Made by a program: the position numbers and the translations under genes
Notes under the pieces: generated by a model
Databases searched by the model: none
The model's input: the letters and a program-made list of their open reading frames with translations, nothing else
What the model was told of the DNA's origin: nothing
Source of the DNA: DASPJQ01 sp035299065
Lineage (GTDB): Bacteria; Bacteroidota; Bacteroidia; Flavobacteriales_D; UBA2798
Direction: 5' to 3'
NCBI GenBank assembly: GCA_035299065.1
Contig: DATGXI010000081.1
Span: forward strand, 1 to 53,527
DNA length: 53,527 bases
Shown: positions 42,701-50,684 of the stretch, piece after piece
How positions within the stretch are numbered: position 1 is the stretch's first letter
How the letters are laid out: each line of letters starts with the position of its first letter

Positions 42701-43749
42701 GGATCATAACGGCTCACACCATTGCTTGTTCCAACCCAAATACAACCACTTTTGTCTTCAAGAAAACACGAAACATTGTTCTCAACAAGCGAATTGGGAA
42801 TATACTCGCTTGACATGTGGTGCCTGTATTTGTAATGGCCGTAAGGCGAAGGTTCAATTACCGTAAAGCCTTTACCACTTGTTCCAACCAGTATGTTGTT
42901 TGTGTTGGTGATGTAAACAGTTTGTACTGAATTTGAACTGATGCTTGCTTTGTTACCAGGCTCGTTCACCAGACGGTCAAATTTATAACTGCCAAATGCG
43001 CCCCATATCTTATACAATCCTGCATTGGTGGCTACCCACACATCGCCTGTTTTATTTTGTGTAATGGACCAAATGATGTCAGAGGCAAGCGGGTTATTGA
43101 AATTTTCGCCTTGTTTGAATGTATAATCTACCTTGGTATTTAAATCATGCACCACTAACCCGTTGTCACCTGTACCAATCCACAGGTAACGGTCTTTTTG
43201 AATGAACATGCTTTGCACGTGGTTTGTACCCAGTTCTTTTGCACTCAGGCGTAAAACGGGTTTCAATGTTTTTATGTCAAGGCTGGCCACTCCACCGTTT
43301 TCTGTTCCAACCAGGATGTATTTGCCATGTTTTAGCAATGAATATACAAACCTGCAATTTGGGCCAAGGTTTACGCGCCTTACTTTTTCGGTTGCTTTAT
43401 TGAAAATATTTAAACCACCACCATCGGTACCAATCCATAAATTTCCTTCACCGTCATCGCAAATGGTATGAATAAAATTATTGGAAAGCGTTGCCGTGTT
43501 GTTTTGTTTGCTTTTGTACACTTTAAAGGTGTAGCCATCAAATTTATTCAACCCATCCTGGGTACCTATCCAAACAAAACCTTTGTCGTCCTGCACCATG
43601 GTATTAACCGAGCTCTGTGAAAGGCCGTTGCTGATGGTATAATTCTGGAAACGAATGCGCACCTGGGAGTAAGCCGGAACATTGATAACCGTGGCAAAAA
43701 ACACGGCCAGCACGAAATGTAAAACTGATATTTTTATAATGCGTAGCAT
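39799..43749 (-). CDS. Propeller-sensor adenylate cyclase fused to an HD phosphohydrolase
   Basis: The 1316-aa protein has a signal sequence (LHFVLAVFFATVINVPAYSQ), about 14 two-component-regulator propeller repeats (residues ~30-690; GFVWIGTQDGLNKFDGYTFK is the first), a Y_Y_Y domain (~735-805), one membrane helix (~815-835), a coiled coil, a class III cyclase domain (~905-1090) and a C-terminal HD domain (~1120-1290). Cyclase marks: VMFTDFKGFT, EKIKTIGDAYM (Lys, Asp) and FAYDIWGSTVNVASRLE (Asp, Asn, Arg), which predict ATP as substrate. HD marks: YHGIHHTYDVV, SAATYHDAGF and ICDADLDYLG. Sensor propellers of this type normally control histidine kinases; here they drive a cyclase with a possible phosphodiesterase on the same chain. 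It lies 12 nt after the SpoIIE phosphatase gene, in one operon. Confidence 0.93.
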   Translation of the reverse strand: MLRIIKISVLHFVLAVFFATVINVPAYSQVRIRFQNYTISNGLSQSSVNTMVQDDKGFVWIGTQDGLNKFDGYTFKVYKSKQNNTATLSNNFIHTICDDGEGNLWIGTDGGGLNIFNKATEKVRRVNLGPNCRFVYSLLKHGKYILVGTENGGVASLDIKTLKPVLRLSAKELGTNHVQSMFIQKDRYLWIGTGDNGLVVHDLNTKVDYTFKQGENFNNPLASDIIWSITQNKTGDVWVATNAGLYKIWGAFGSYKFDRLVNEPGNKASISSNSVQTVYITNTNNILVGTSGKGFTVIEPSPYGHYKYRHHMSSEYIPNSLVENNVSCFLEDKSGCIWVGTSNGVSRYDPAKQFFGHVTSVSSQPFSLNDKAVWSIAETHDGNYWVGTRAGLNLVMPNMEIIYHFPHTGVNRTAANDNSIFSLYPDKDGTVWVGAIDGFFKLKIGEGYKNVNFEPVPFKTDFDRYGDNRVYKIIEDESGLLWLATKQGLSIVNKRTGNFWFYNGRNNEKSKIKIGASRLIRTVFMDSKNIKWASSDDGFLYRIESAVVKEKLTIKSCTRYNLFKTLKGNDEILITSMWEDKKGHLWMGTFGAGIIEFNPASGKSFFYKEENGLSNNVVYGILGDDQGNLWMSTNRGLSMYDPIKKTFRNYEEKDGAQSNEFNTGAYFKNSKGEMMFGGINGYNVFNPADIKINQNKPLVAITDISLFNKPLVHGKDSPLKKVAPYETDIYLNYRQNNLSINYSALHYSNPENNQYKYMLDGADENYNFVGNVRSAHYTKLGYGDYKFKVYAANSDGVWSNSPAVINIHVSPPFWATWWFRTLAIILLCAMLYGIWQMRIYNMKAQRIKLAREVRERTKEVMLQNQKIEDQNKALELEKEKVENLLMNVLPKDTAEELKTRGKASARSYRQVTVMFTDFKGFTKQAEKMRPSDLVERLDSYFVEFDERIQKFGLEKIKTIGDAYMCAGGLPIRNKSNPIDTVLAALEIQDCMRKMNEQFSARGEDPWELRMGINTGEVIAGVIGIKRFAYDIWGSTVNVASRLETACEPGMMNVSGSTYAEIEPFFDCTYRGKIATKNTGEIDMYYVHRIKAGLSIDEDGIYPNDKFKKYVDLHLFSSINYKKAERHIMKVLKDKLPDNLYYHGIHHTYDVVEAIERIALLEGITGEEMFVLKSAATYHDAGFVKQYAKNEPIGIEMAKEILPLYGYTPEQVDDVEKLIYATIIPHDPKTHLQEIICDADLDYLGRDDFHQIADTLRMELSERGIVGSKRQWDEMQVKFLNMHKYFTKSAIRLRQAKKEKHIEEIKQRLLGKYDDEE

Positions 43750-43761
43750 TTGTCTAACGGT

Positions 43762-45597
43762 TTACACCCTCACGCCAATTACAAGCATGTCATCAACCTG
43801 CTCATACGTACCGCGCCAATTTTCAATGGTGTCATCAAGGTATTTTCGCTGCTCATTCATGCTCATGCCTGAAATTTCAAGAAGCATGTCCCTGAATTGC
43901 TTGTACATGAATTTTTTTCCTTTCATGCCACCAAACTGGTCGGCATAGCCATCTGAGAAAATATAAATACAATCACCTTTTTCAAGCTGAAGCTTGTTGT
44001 TGGTAAAATGTTTTGTTCCGGGTTCAAATCCGCCAATAGCAAAGGGGTCAGCATTAATTTGCGTGAGTACACCTTTGCGAATAAGGTAAAGCGGATTGTT
44101 GGCGGCTGCAAACTGCAGTTCAAGTGTTTCTTTATTGACAGTACACAATGAAATATCCATTCCATCGCGCAATGAATTTTTATCAATCCCCTTATTCAGC
44201 GCTTCGGATGAAAGTTTATTGATGTCGTCAAGTACTTTTGCCGGCTCAGTAAGCTCGTGTTCTTTTACTGCCTGGTTAATGGCATTTGAACCTACCAGGC
44301 TCATGAATGCACCGGGTACACCGTGACCAGTACAGTCAACCGCTGCAAAAATAACCTGCTCTTTTCGCTGGTAAAACCAGTAAAAATCGCCACTTACAAT
44401 GTCTTTTGGTTTGTACAGAATAAACGATTCGGGCAGCATTTTTTTCACCATTACATCAGGTGGTAAAATGGATTCCTGTAAACGTTTTGCGTAGCGAATA
44501 CTATCTGTAACGTCTTTGTAAAGCTCTTCCAGTTTCTGGCGTTGCTTTTCAATTTCTTCTTTTTGCCGAACAACCTCTTCGGTTCGTTCAATTACTTTTT
44601 GTTCAAGTATGCGTTCGTTTTCAGCAAGGTCATCGCGCATTTTTAAGAGTGCGTGGCCCAATACATCTTCAGAGCTTAGCGGTGTATACGGATAATCAAA
44701 ATTATCGCTACCTACCTGATTGCTGAAATCGGTTGTGCGCTTTAACCCGTCAACAAGGTTATTTAACGCAAGCGACATTTCTCCAATTTCATCCTCTGTA
44801 ACTTTTGCTTTGTGGTCAGGCTGTTCACCGCGGCCAAGGGTAAGAAGTGTATCGCGTAAATCACGAACCGGCTTTACAATTGAGCGTGTGGTAAACGATG
44901 CAATGAGTATAGAACCCAGTGTAAGTGCAATACCACCTAAAATTACCAGGTACAAAAGAAAATTAAACGATTTGGAAACTTTTACAGTTGACTCGTTAAG
45001 CGTTGCGGCTGTTTTTTTGGAACTTGACTCAAGGTGTTTGCGCAATCCTTCAATGCGGGCAGCCACTTCGCGAAAACGGAATTCAATGTCACCATCAAGG
45101 CGTATAAGCGGGTTAACCATGAACACCTTAAACTCATCTTCGTAATCGGTAAATCCACTTAGTGTTTCCTGTACAACCCTGTAGAGTGAATCAAGTACTT
45201 TTATTTCCTTGAACAGAACAACTGACTGCTTGCTGTCAACCTTCATTTTCCATTTTTTGGAAAGATCATGAATGCGTTTTTCAAGCCGCGGCATACTGTC
45301 GTTCATAATGGCCCGTAGTTTACTTTTATCGGGATCATCGGCACTTGACTGAACAGTGGCCCATTTTACAATTAGCTGTTTGGAAGTAGTAAGTAAGCGG
45401 TCGAGGTGATTTAATTCATTGAGTGATGGTTTTTCAACTACTGTTTGGTAATAGGAAATTTCTTCGGTTTTTTCAAATACACCGGTACCGTCATGTACAG
45501 CTTTTAGGGTTACCATGAATACGATAATGATGAAGAGGATGATTATACCAAACCCCAAACCAATTTTTTTACCAATGGTGAACCTGAACTTGCTCAT
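43762..45597 (-). CDS. HAMP-domain SpoIIE/PP2C phosphatase
   Basis: The 611-aa protein has a membrane helix at residues ~13-33 (GLGFGIIILFIIIVFMVTLK), a periplasmic helical sensor domain (~35-215), a second membrane helix (~217-238), a HAMP domain (~240-290, FTTRSIVKPVRDLRDTLLTL), a long coiled coil and a SpoIIE/PP2C domain (~385-611). Active-site marks: KPKDIVSGDFYWFY, AAVDCTGHGVPGAFMSLVGS, RDGMDISLCTVN, IFSDGYADQFGG and YEQVDDMLVIGV. It resembles the phosphatase domain of the protein at 28291. Membrane-bound receptor phosphatases of this build usually feed partner-switch pathways. The cyclase-HD gene follows after 12 nt and the YfiR/TPR pair precedes it. Confidence 0.93.
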   Translation of the reverse strand: MSKFRFTIGKKIGLGFGIIILFIIIVFMVTLKAVHDGTGVFEKTEEISYYQTVVEKPSLNELNHLDRLLTTSKQLIVKWATVQSSADDPDKSKLRAIMNDSMPRLEKRIHDLSKKWKMKVDSKQSVVLFKEIKVLDSLYRVVQETLSGFTDYEDEFKVFMVNPLIRLDGDIEFRFREVAARIEGLRKHLESSSKKTAATLNESTVKVSKSFNFLLYLVILGGIALTLGSILIASFTTRSIVKPVRDLRDTLLTLGRGEQPDHKAKVTEDEIGEMSLALNNLVDGLKRTTDFSNQVGSDNFDYPYTPLSSEDVLGHALLKMRDDLAENERILEQKVIERTEEVVRQKEEIEKQRQKLEELYKDVTDSIRYAKRLQESILPPDVMVKKMLPESFILYKPKDIVSGDFYWFYQRKEQVIFAAVDCTGHGVPGAFMSLVGSNAINQAVKEHELTEPAKVLDDINKLSSEALNKGIDKNSLRDGMDISLCTVNKETLELQFAAANNPLYLIRKGVLTQINADPFAIGGFEPGTKHFTNNKLQLEKGDCIYIFSDGYADQFGGMKGKKFMYKQFRDMLLEISGMSMNEQRKYLDDTIENWRGTYEQVDDMLVIGVRV

Positions 45598-45717
45598 TGA
45601 AGGGGACTAAAATAGCCTTTTTTTTGGAATCAGCGCATGCTTATTAGGGGTATACATGCCCAAAATGCTTATTCTATGTGACCGAAGAAAGGATTTTTAC
45701 AGGGAGTTTACGTGGAA

Positions 45718-46611
45718 TTACTCCTTAATTAGCTGCAATTGGGTATTCAAATCGTTGTATTTGTCCATCTCATTGAGCTGGTAATATATGCCCATTAAGG
45801 CACGAACCAGTTCTTTTTTAGACTTGCAGTTTGACAACTGGTAGGCTTTTTTCATGTGTGGCAACGACTTCTGGAACAGGGTTACACACTTGTTTTGAGC
45901 TTCAATTACCTTGTCCAGCGGGGTTGTATCGTCAAGGCTCAGGATGGTTTCCACACCGTAATTGTAATACAACTGGGCTATTTGATAATGGGCATTGCAG
46001 TCATTGGAATCAAGGGTAATAACCTTGTTAAACACCCCAATGGCCATGTCAAAATATTTTTGGGTTACACCCTCTTTTTTGAAATTGAACTTGCGGCTTA
46101 TTTGAGCTCCAAGGAATAAATACACTTCCTTGTCATTCTTGGTGAAATCCATTTTAGGGTCTACCAGGCGCATGGTTTGCTTGTATTTTTCATAGAGTGG
46201 CTCAGCTTTTTCGTAGTTCACGGTGTCAAGGTTTTTCACCATTTCATTGTAGTACGTACCTGCAAGAAACTTAATGTTAACCATGGCATTGCTTGTATGC
46301 TCGTTTTTACCTGCGTCAAGGTCCATGCATTTTTTAAAGGATTCAACCGATTTAACCCTTGATTTCGAATCCATCATGGATGTTTCAAATTGCTTGTAGT
46401 GATCTTTAAAGATCATACCACGAACATACCAGGTATAAGCCTCGTTCATTTCCTTCGGGCTGGCCAATGCAGAGTCAATGTAAACCATAGCCTTGTCATA
46501 CTGGTTTTCCTGGTAAAACAAGATGGCATTATTGGTGTACGAAACCTGTGCATTTGCAAACGGCATGCAAACCATTACAAGAAGGATAATATGTAGTAAT
46601 TTCCTTTTCAT
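45718..46611 (-). CDS. Secreted TPR protein
   Basis: The 297-aa protein has a signal peptide (MKRKLLHIILLVMVCMPFAN, AQ) and TPR-like helix pairs: AILFYQENQYDKAMVYIDSA, AYTWYVRGMIFKDHY, AIGVFNKVITLDSNDCNAHY, QIAQLYYNYGVETI and a C-terminal pair. It is exported, without a lipobox. The ATG overlaps the stop of the YfiR-like gene (TAATG), so the two are translated together. The gene order YfiR-like, TPR, SpoIIE phosphatase, cyclase suggests a periplasmic sensory module. The molecular function is unknown. Confidence 0.8.
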   Translation of the reverse strand: MKRKLLHIILLVMVCMPFANAQVSYTNNAILFYQENQYDKAMVYIDSALASPKEMNEAYTWYVRGMIFKDHYKQFETSMMDSKSRVKSVESFKKCMDLDAGKNEHTSNAMVNIKFLAGTYYNEMVKNLDTVNYEKAEPLYEKYKQTMRLVDPKMDFTKNDKEVYLFLGAQISRKFNFKKEGVTQKYFDMAIGVFNKVITLDSNDCNAHYQIAQLYYNYGVETILSLDDTTPLDKVIEAQNKCVTLFQKSLPHMKKAYQLSNCKSKKELVRALMGIYYQLNEMDKYNDLNTQLQLIKE

Positions 46612-47195
46612 TATTCAACTTTAACAGCCAGTTCAGTGAGCTGTTTTCCAATAATTAATTTGTGTTTAGACGCGTTTGTTTTACTTAGTTCATAGGATTG
46701 CCTGTTGTTGCGAATAATGAAATTGATAATGGCCCCTTCTTTCATGGCCCCTTCTTTTTCGCTTATAACAAGTGTACTTTTTGCTTTGAATTTTTTAACC
46801 ATGGCCGCAATTTTATCACTTTGCCCCCTGGTAACAAATAAAATATGTGCGGCCGAAATGGTGCCCGCATCGTTTGATTGTGAAACTTTGATTTGTTGTG
46901 TGCCTACCGACTTGGAATTATATTTTGAAAGTTCGTTAAACAGGTTTTTGTTTTCACCTAAAACCACAATGTTAAAAGGGCCTTTTTTTAGTTCAGAAGG
47001 CCATTCAATCATATTGGTGAAGTTAAACACGTAAAGCGCTTTCAGGCGTGAATTCACATCGGGCTCTTCATCACCCGGTGGAGGCGCAATGGCCAAACGT
47101 ATAGCTGAAGGAATTGGTGTTGGCTCGGGCGCAGGACTAAATGCCATTGCACTAAATGCAATAAAGGGCAATATGATCAATAGCTTTTTAGACAC
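46611..47195 (-). CDS. YfiR/DUF4154-family periplasmic protein
   Basis: The ~194-aa protein begins at GTG 47195 (TTG 47198 is the alternative; there is no ATG). A signal peptide (KKLLIILPFIAFSAMAFS) and a Pro-rich spacer precede a YfiR/DUF4154 domain: LKALYVFNFTNMIEWPSELK, GPFNIVVLGENKNLFNELS, GTQQIKVSQSNDAGTISAAH, ILFVTRGQSDK and EGAIINFIIRNNRQSYELS. In Pseudomonas, YfiR holds the membrane cyclase YfiN in check from the periplasm. In Bacteroidota the family often lies beside sensor proteins, as here. The partner could be the HAMP-SpoIIE phosphatase two genes downstream. First gene of the likely operon to 39799. Confidence 0.85.
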   Translation of the reverse strand: MSKKLLIILPFIAFSAMAFSPAPEPTPIPSAIRLAIAPPPGDEEPDVNSRLKALYVFNFTNMIEWPSELKKGPFNIVVLGENKNLFNELSKYNSKSVGTQQIKVSQSNDAGTISAAHILFVTRGQSDKIAAMVKKFKAKSTLVISEKEGAMKEGAIINFIIRNNRQSYELSKTNASKHKLIIGKQLTELAVKVE

Positions 47196-47375
47196 CAATG
47201 CTTTGTTTTAAGGTTGTGGCAATGCCAAAACCGTACCAAGCCGTAAAAATAAGAAAAAAATCAATAACCACGCGGATTTCAGCTGATTCTCTCGGGATTG
47301 GGTTGAACGGTTAAAACGGGGAGATGGATTGCTGAACTGTTTTTTGCGCAGGCTTTGTCTGTACGAAAACCAGCC

Positions 47376-47831
47376 TCACCTGCGGGGATTCAGCACTTTT
47401 CGGGTTCTTTGCGACTTATACTTTTGCCTGCGCTTAATGTATTTACGCATGTTAATGCTGTAATTTGAAGGGTTTTGATGCCTAATCCTGCGCATGTTCT
47501 GACCGCGTTTGCGTTGGCTGCGCATGCGTTTCCGGTAATTTTTGCGGTCTTTGTAACGATTATTGGTGTACCCGTACTTGCTTTTTTTGCGGCATTTAAA
47601 CGTATCACCTGTACCCCCGCGGCTTTTCTTTTTCTTTGACCTGAAGGAATCCTTGTTTTTGTATGCCGATCGTTTTTTCTTTTTGTAGTACGAACCGTTT
47701 TTTTTGGAATTAAACGTGCCGTTTTTCGAATAGTTTAACGACCCTTTTACACGCTGCGCATCAGCAAACGATATACCCACCAGCACAAGAAATGCAAGGA
47801 GGAAAATACGGTATGTAAATACGCGCTTCAC
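47376..47831 (-). CDS. Hyperbasic secreted protein paired with ferritin
   Basis: The 151-aa protein begins at GTG 47831, one base after the ferritin stop codon, and has a signal peptide (KRVFTYRIFLLAFLVLVGIS, FADAQ). The mature part is roughly 40 percent Lys and Arg with Tyr, Ser and Asn (KNGSYYKKKKRSAYKNKDSF, RKNYRKRMRSQRKRGQNMRR) and has almost no acidic residues. There is one Cys. No domain is recognised and it is probably disordered. Exported, strongly positive proteins may bind nucleic acid, polyanions or surface polysaccharide; this is inference. The tight spacing after ferritin suggests co-expression. The minus-strand frame 47390-47608 is a shadow. Confidence 0.7.
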   Translation of the reverse strand: MKRVFTYRIFLLAFLVLVGISFADAQRVKGSLNYSKNGTFNSKKNGSYYKKKKRSAYKNKDSFRSKKKKSRGGTGDTFKCRKKSKYGYTNNRYKDRKNYRKRMRSQRKRGQNMRRIRHQNPSNYSINMRKYIKRRQKYKSQRTRKVLNPRR

Positions 47832-47832
47832 T

Positions 47833-48351
47833 TTACTGTGGGCCTTTATCTTTTGACACTGTAGCAGCCAGGTTTACCACATCCCGGTCAAAAATATACA
47901 TACCACCTGAGTCGTTTCCAATAAGCTTCAGTTTATCCATAATCAAACGGGCTAAACCTTCCTCTTCAATTTGCTCGGCAACATACCACTGCATAAAATT
48001 ATGGGTTGAGTAATCCTTTTCACCAAGGCAAATATGAACTACTTTATTGATCTCGTTTGATACAAAAATTTCATGTTTCAACAGTGATTCAAAAATGGCG
48101 TGTACGCCTTTGAACTTTACAGGCGGCTGGGTCAAAGCAGGAATAACCGCGTGGCCTCCCCTTTCATTTACATATTTTACCAGCTTTAACATGTGCATGC
48201 GTTCCTCGTCACTATGGGTATACAAAAACTCTGCCGTTCCAGCCAACCCATTCACCTCGGCCCATGAAGCCATGGCAAGGTAAAATTGTGACGACTGGCC
48301 TTCTATTTCAATTTGCTTGTTTAAAGCGGTTTCTACTTTTTTTGATAACAT
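47833..48351 (-). CDS. Ferritin
   Basis: The 172-aa protein is a standard bacterial non-haem ferritin (FtnA type). The four-helix bundle shows the ferroxidase residues in NKQIEIEGQSSQFYLAMASW, THSDEERMHMLKLVKYVNER, LLKHEIFVSNEINKVVHICL and WYVAEQIEEEGLARLIMDKL. It stores iron as a mineral inside a 24-mer and detoxifies Fe(II). It is cytosolic. It is the first gene of a pair with the hyperbasic secreted protein at 47376. A repressor site like the 20463 palindrome is not visible in its upstream region. Confidence 0.96.
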   Translation of the reverse strand: MLSKKVETALNKQIEIEGQSSQFYLAMASWAEVNGLAGTAEFLYTHSDEERMHMLKLVKYVNERGGHAVIPALTQPPVKFKGVHAIFESLLKHEIFVSNEINKVVHICLGEKDYSTHNFMQWYVAEQIEEEGLARLIMDKLKLIGNDSGGMYIFDRDVVNLAATVSKDKGPQ

Positions 48352-48448
48352 GTTGCGGGAGGCTTTTAAGGTTAAAAGTTAAAATTCAATGTTTACTATT
48401 TCTGTCAAACAAAATAAGGTTTTTACTGCTTTTGCTATTAACAAAGCT

Positions 48449-49906
48449 TTAAATTTTAAATGAAGTTTTTAACCATTCGTTGTAGTTTATCAAATCGTTT
48501 ACCCCGCCTGCGGTGTCCAACCCGTTCAATGCCACGGCTGCCGCTTTCCTGCTGTCAACTACCTTTCGTGAATTGGACCTTGAAACTAAACCCGTAAGAA
48601 AATCAAGCATAACCCGCTGGTTGAATAGCTGCCTGTCACGGTATTCAGCATCAAATTTTTTGCGCAGGTTCTTAAAATTTTTCTCCAGTATATCATAGTC
48701 CTTAAGCTCAAACCTGTTTAAACACTCAATGAGGTGAATTTTGTACCTAAAAGCATTGTCAAGCCCGTTGAATTGGGGGTTGATGTAAATCTTTTGAATT
48801 GATTTAAGTGAGCTTTTATACTCGCGTAAGTCAAATTGCTGTATGCAAAGGTTCAGGTACATATACATGGTGTGCAGGTCACTTTGCTGTATGTCCCTGT
48901 CATTTAAACCCGCCAGTATATACTCAACCGCCTTGTTTTTATTCATGACGGTGTAATTGTTGGCCATTGAATTGTAATAATAAAAAATAAAAGACGAGCG
49001 GTGTACCTTGTCAAATTCATCCATTGCCTTGCGCAGGGTATTGGCCCATTCCAAACTTTCGCGGTGCTTTTTCACCGTAAAAAGCGTATTTACCAGGTAG
49101 GTGAGCATTTGCAATTTCACTTTATGGTTCTGCTTATTGAAGAGCTTTAACCTCAGGCATTCATCGTACGTGCTAAGCAGGTATTTTTCAAGGCGGTTAA
49201 AGTCGTTGTTGCTTAATAAAATTCGGCTCACTGACTCGTATATTTTAAAATACAGGTCAGGGTTTTCGGCTGTTTTTTTACCGGTAACCTGCTTGAGCGT
49301 TTTTTCCAGCAGATCACTTACCTGCCCGTCCTTTACAAGGTTTTGCGATACGCGTATCTTGTATTTAAGAATGGCAAGCACATCGTCAATTTGCTGCACT
49401 TCCAGCATTTTTGACCTGCAATTTTTTCGTTTTTCAATGTATTCTTCGGGATTAACATTCATGTCATATGACAGTTTGATAAACTCGGTGTAAATGATTT
49501 CAAGCAAATCATTGGCCGATATAGAAAGCGCAGCTTTTTCAGCCTTCTCCAGGTATTTGATGGCAATACCCAGGTTGTTTTTCTGGTAAAACTGGCGATA
49601 TAACTGTATGTATGAAAGGCAATGTGAATGCGGCTCCTTCCCATAATGCATTTCTAAAAGACTTTTCTCAACACTGTCGTTTACCCTGTTTTTAAGGCGA
49701 TAAAAACTGTTTTTATCATTGCTACCATACAGTTTGCCTGATATTTCATCATCGTCATATGCCTCTCCCGACTTAAGAATGTAGTCAACCAACCGTAAAT
49801 CCTTGCGTGCTGCAGGGTCAAGATCATATTTTTGCGAACTGATCTTTAAATGGCGAAGTTCTTCCTTGCTAAGCCCATTTATAAGTTTTTTGACGAATGT
49901 TTCCAT
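48449..49906 (-). CDS. Conserved cytosolic helical-repeat protein of unknown function
   Basis: The 485-aa protein has no signal peptide and no membrane helix. It is almost wholly alpha-helical with TPR-like pairs: IQLYRQFYQKNNLGIAIKYL, AEKAALSISANDLLEIIYTE, NRLEKYLLSTYDECLRLKLF, MLTYLVNTLFTVKKHRESLE, YMYLNLCIQQFDLREYKSSL. The N-terminus (METFVKKLINGLSKEELRHL) with a following KDLRLVDYILKSGE resembles a family seen only in Bacteroidota, which lacks a named function. It is read toward the ferritin gene. A scaffold or regulatory role is guesswork. Confidence 0.65.
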   Translation of the reverse strand: METFVKKLINGLSKEELRHLKISSQKYDLDPAARKDLRLVDYILKSGEAYDDDEISGKLYGSNDKNSFYRLKNRVNDSVEKSLLEMHYGKEPHSHCLSYIQLYRQFYQKNNLGIAIKYLEKAEKAALSISANDLLEIIYTEFIKLSYDMNVNPEEYIEKRKNCRSKMLEVQQIDDVLAILKYKIRVSQNLVKDGQVSDLLEKTLKQVTGKKTAENPDLYFKIYESVSRILLSNNDFNRLEKYLLSTYDECLRLKLFNKQNHKVKLQMLTYLVNTLFTVKKHRESLEWANTLRKAMDEFDKVHRSSFIFYYYNSMANNYTVMNKNKAVEYILAGLNDRDIQQSDLHTMYMYLNLCIQQFDLREYKSSLKSIQKIYINPQFNGLDNAFRYKIHLIECLNRFELKDYDILEKNFKNLRKKFDAEYRDRQLFNQRVMLDFLTGLVSRSNSRKVVDSRKAAAVALNGLDTAGGVNDLINYNEWLKTSFKI

Positions 49907-49995
49907 TTTTGAACAGTTTTGAAAAGGTAAGGAAATTACAAAATTACAGGAACTCCTGCGCGAAATCTGCGTAAATTCATCAAAAAATAAATCCT

Positions 49996-50664
49996 ATGCG
50001 CAGAATTGTACTGATACTGATGTTGGTTACAGGCTTGGCCCGGACTGGTAACACACAGGCCAGCTTACGCATAAACTACATTACCAGTAGTAGCGTTGAC
50101 ACAATTACCCCAGGGTTAACCTATGCCGAGCTTTACGGGGTAAATGTTGCCAACGTATCGTTCCTTTACACATTCAACGATTCGCTGAAAATAAACGTAG
50201 GTGTGTTTGACACACTTGACCAAATGCAGGTCATGCACATAGAAAACGTAGGTTATAAAACCATTTCAACGGCCGACTCCATTACCCTTGATACCGTTGC
50301 AGTGAACGTAAATACCAGCTATTTTGTGGATGGAAACAATACCGTGGTTATATGGCCCGCAGCATCGGGTACCTACACCTTTGATTCACTTTACTTTGAT
50401 TTTGTATATAGCTCTGTTAACGAGGCTGTAGCCAAGGATATTAATGTCAAATTAGGGCCAAATCCTGCTGTTGAAACCATTTATTTGGGCGATCCTGATA
50501 ATGTGGTTAAACACGTAAGAATACGCAACGTGGAAGGAAAGCTTGTAAGGCCGGCACACACCAATAAATTTATATTTGTTGGCGATTTAACCGAAGGTAT
50601 TTACCTGGTTGAAATGCAAACACTACACGGAATTTACACGCGCAGGCTGGTCATACAACACTAA
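49996..50664 (+). CDS. T9SS cargo protein, tandem copy 1
   Basis: The 222-aa protein has a signal peptide (MRRIVLILMLVTGLARTGNT, QA), a ~130-residue beta-sandwich-like domain (YAELYGVNVANVSFLYTFND, YFVDGNNTVVIWPAASGTYT) and a type A T9SS sorting domain (KLGPNPAVETIYLGDPDNVV, VRIRNVEGKLVRP, GIYLVEMQTLHGIYTRRLVI). It is thus sent to the surface or medium by the type IX system. The next gene, 20 nt downstream, is a close paralog. The gene is divergent from 48449. The function of the globular domain is unknown. Confidence 0.8.
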   Translation: MRRIVLILMLVTGLARTGNTQASLRINYITSSSVDTITPGLTYAELYGVNVANVSFLYTFNDSLKINVGVFDTLDQMQVMHIENVGYKTISTADSITLDTVAVNVNTSYFVDGNNTVVIWPAASGTYTFDSLYFDFVYSSVNEAVAKDINVKLGPNPAVETIYLGDPDNVVKHVRIRNVEGKLVRPAHTNKFIFVGDLTEGIYLVEMQTLHGIYTRRLVIQH

Positions 50665-50684
50665 GCCCGCATAAAAACCTGCCA

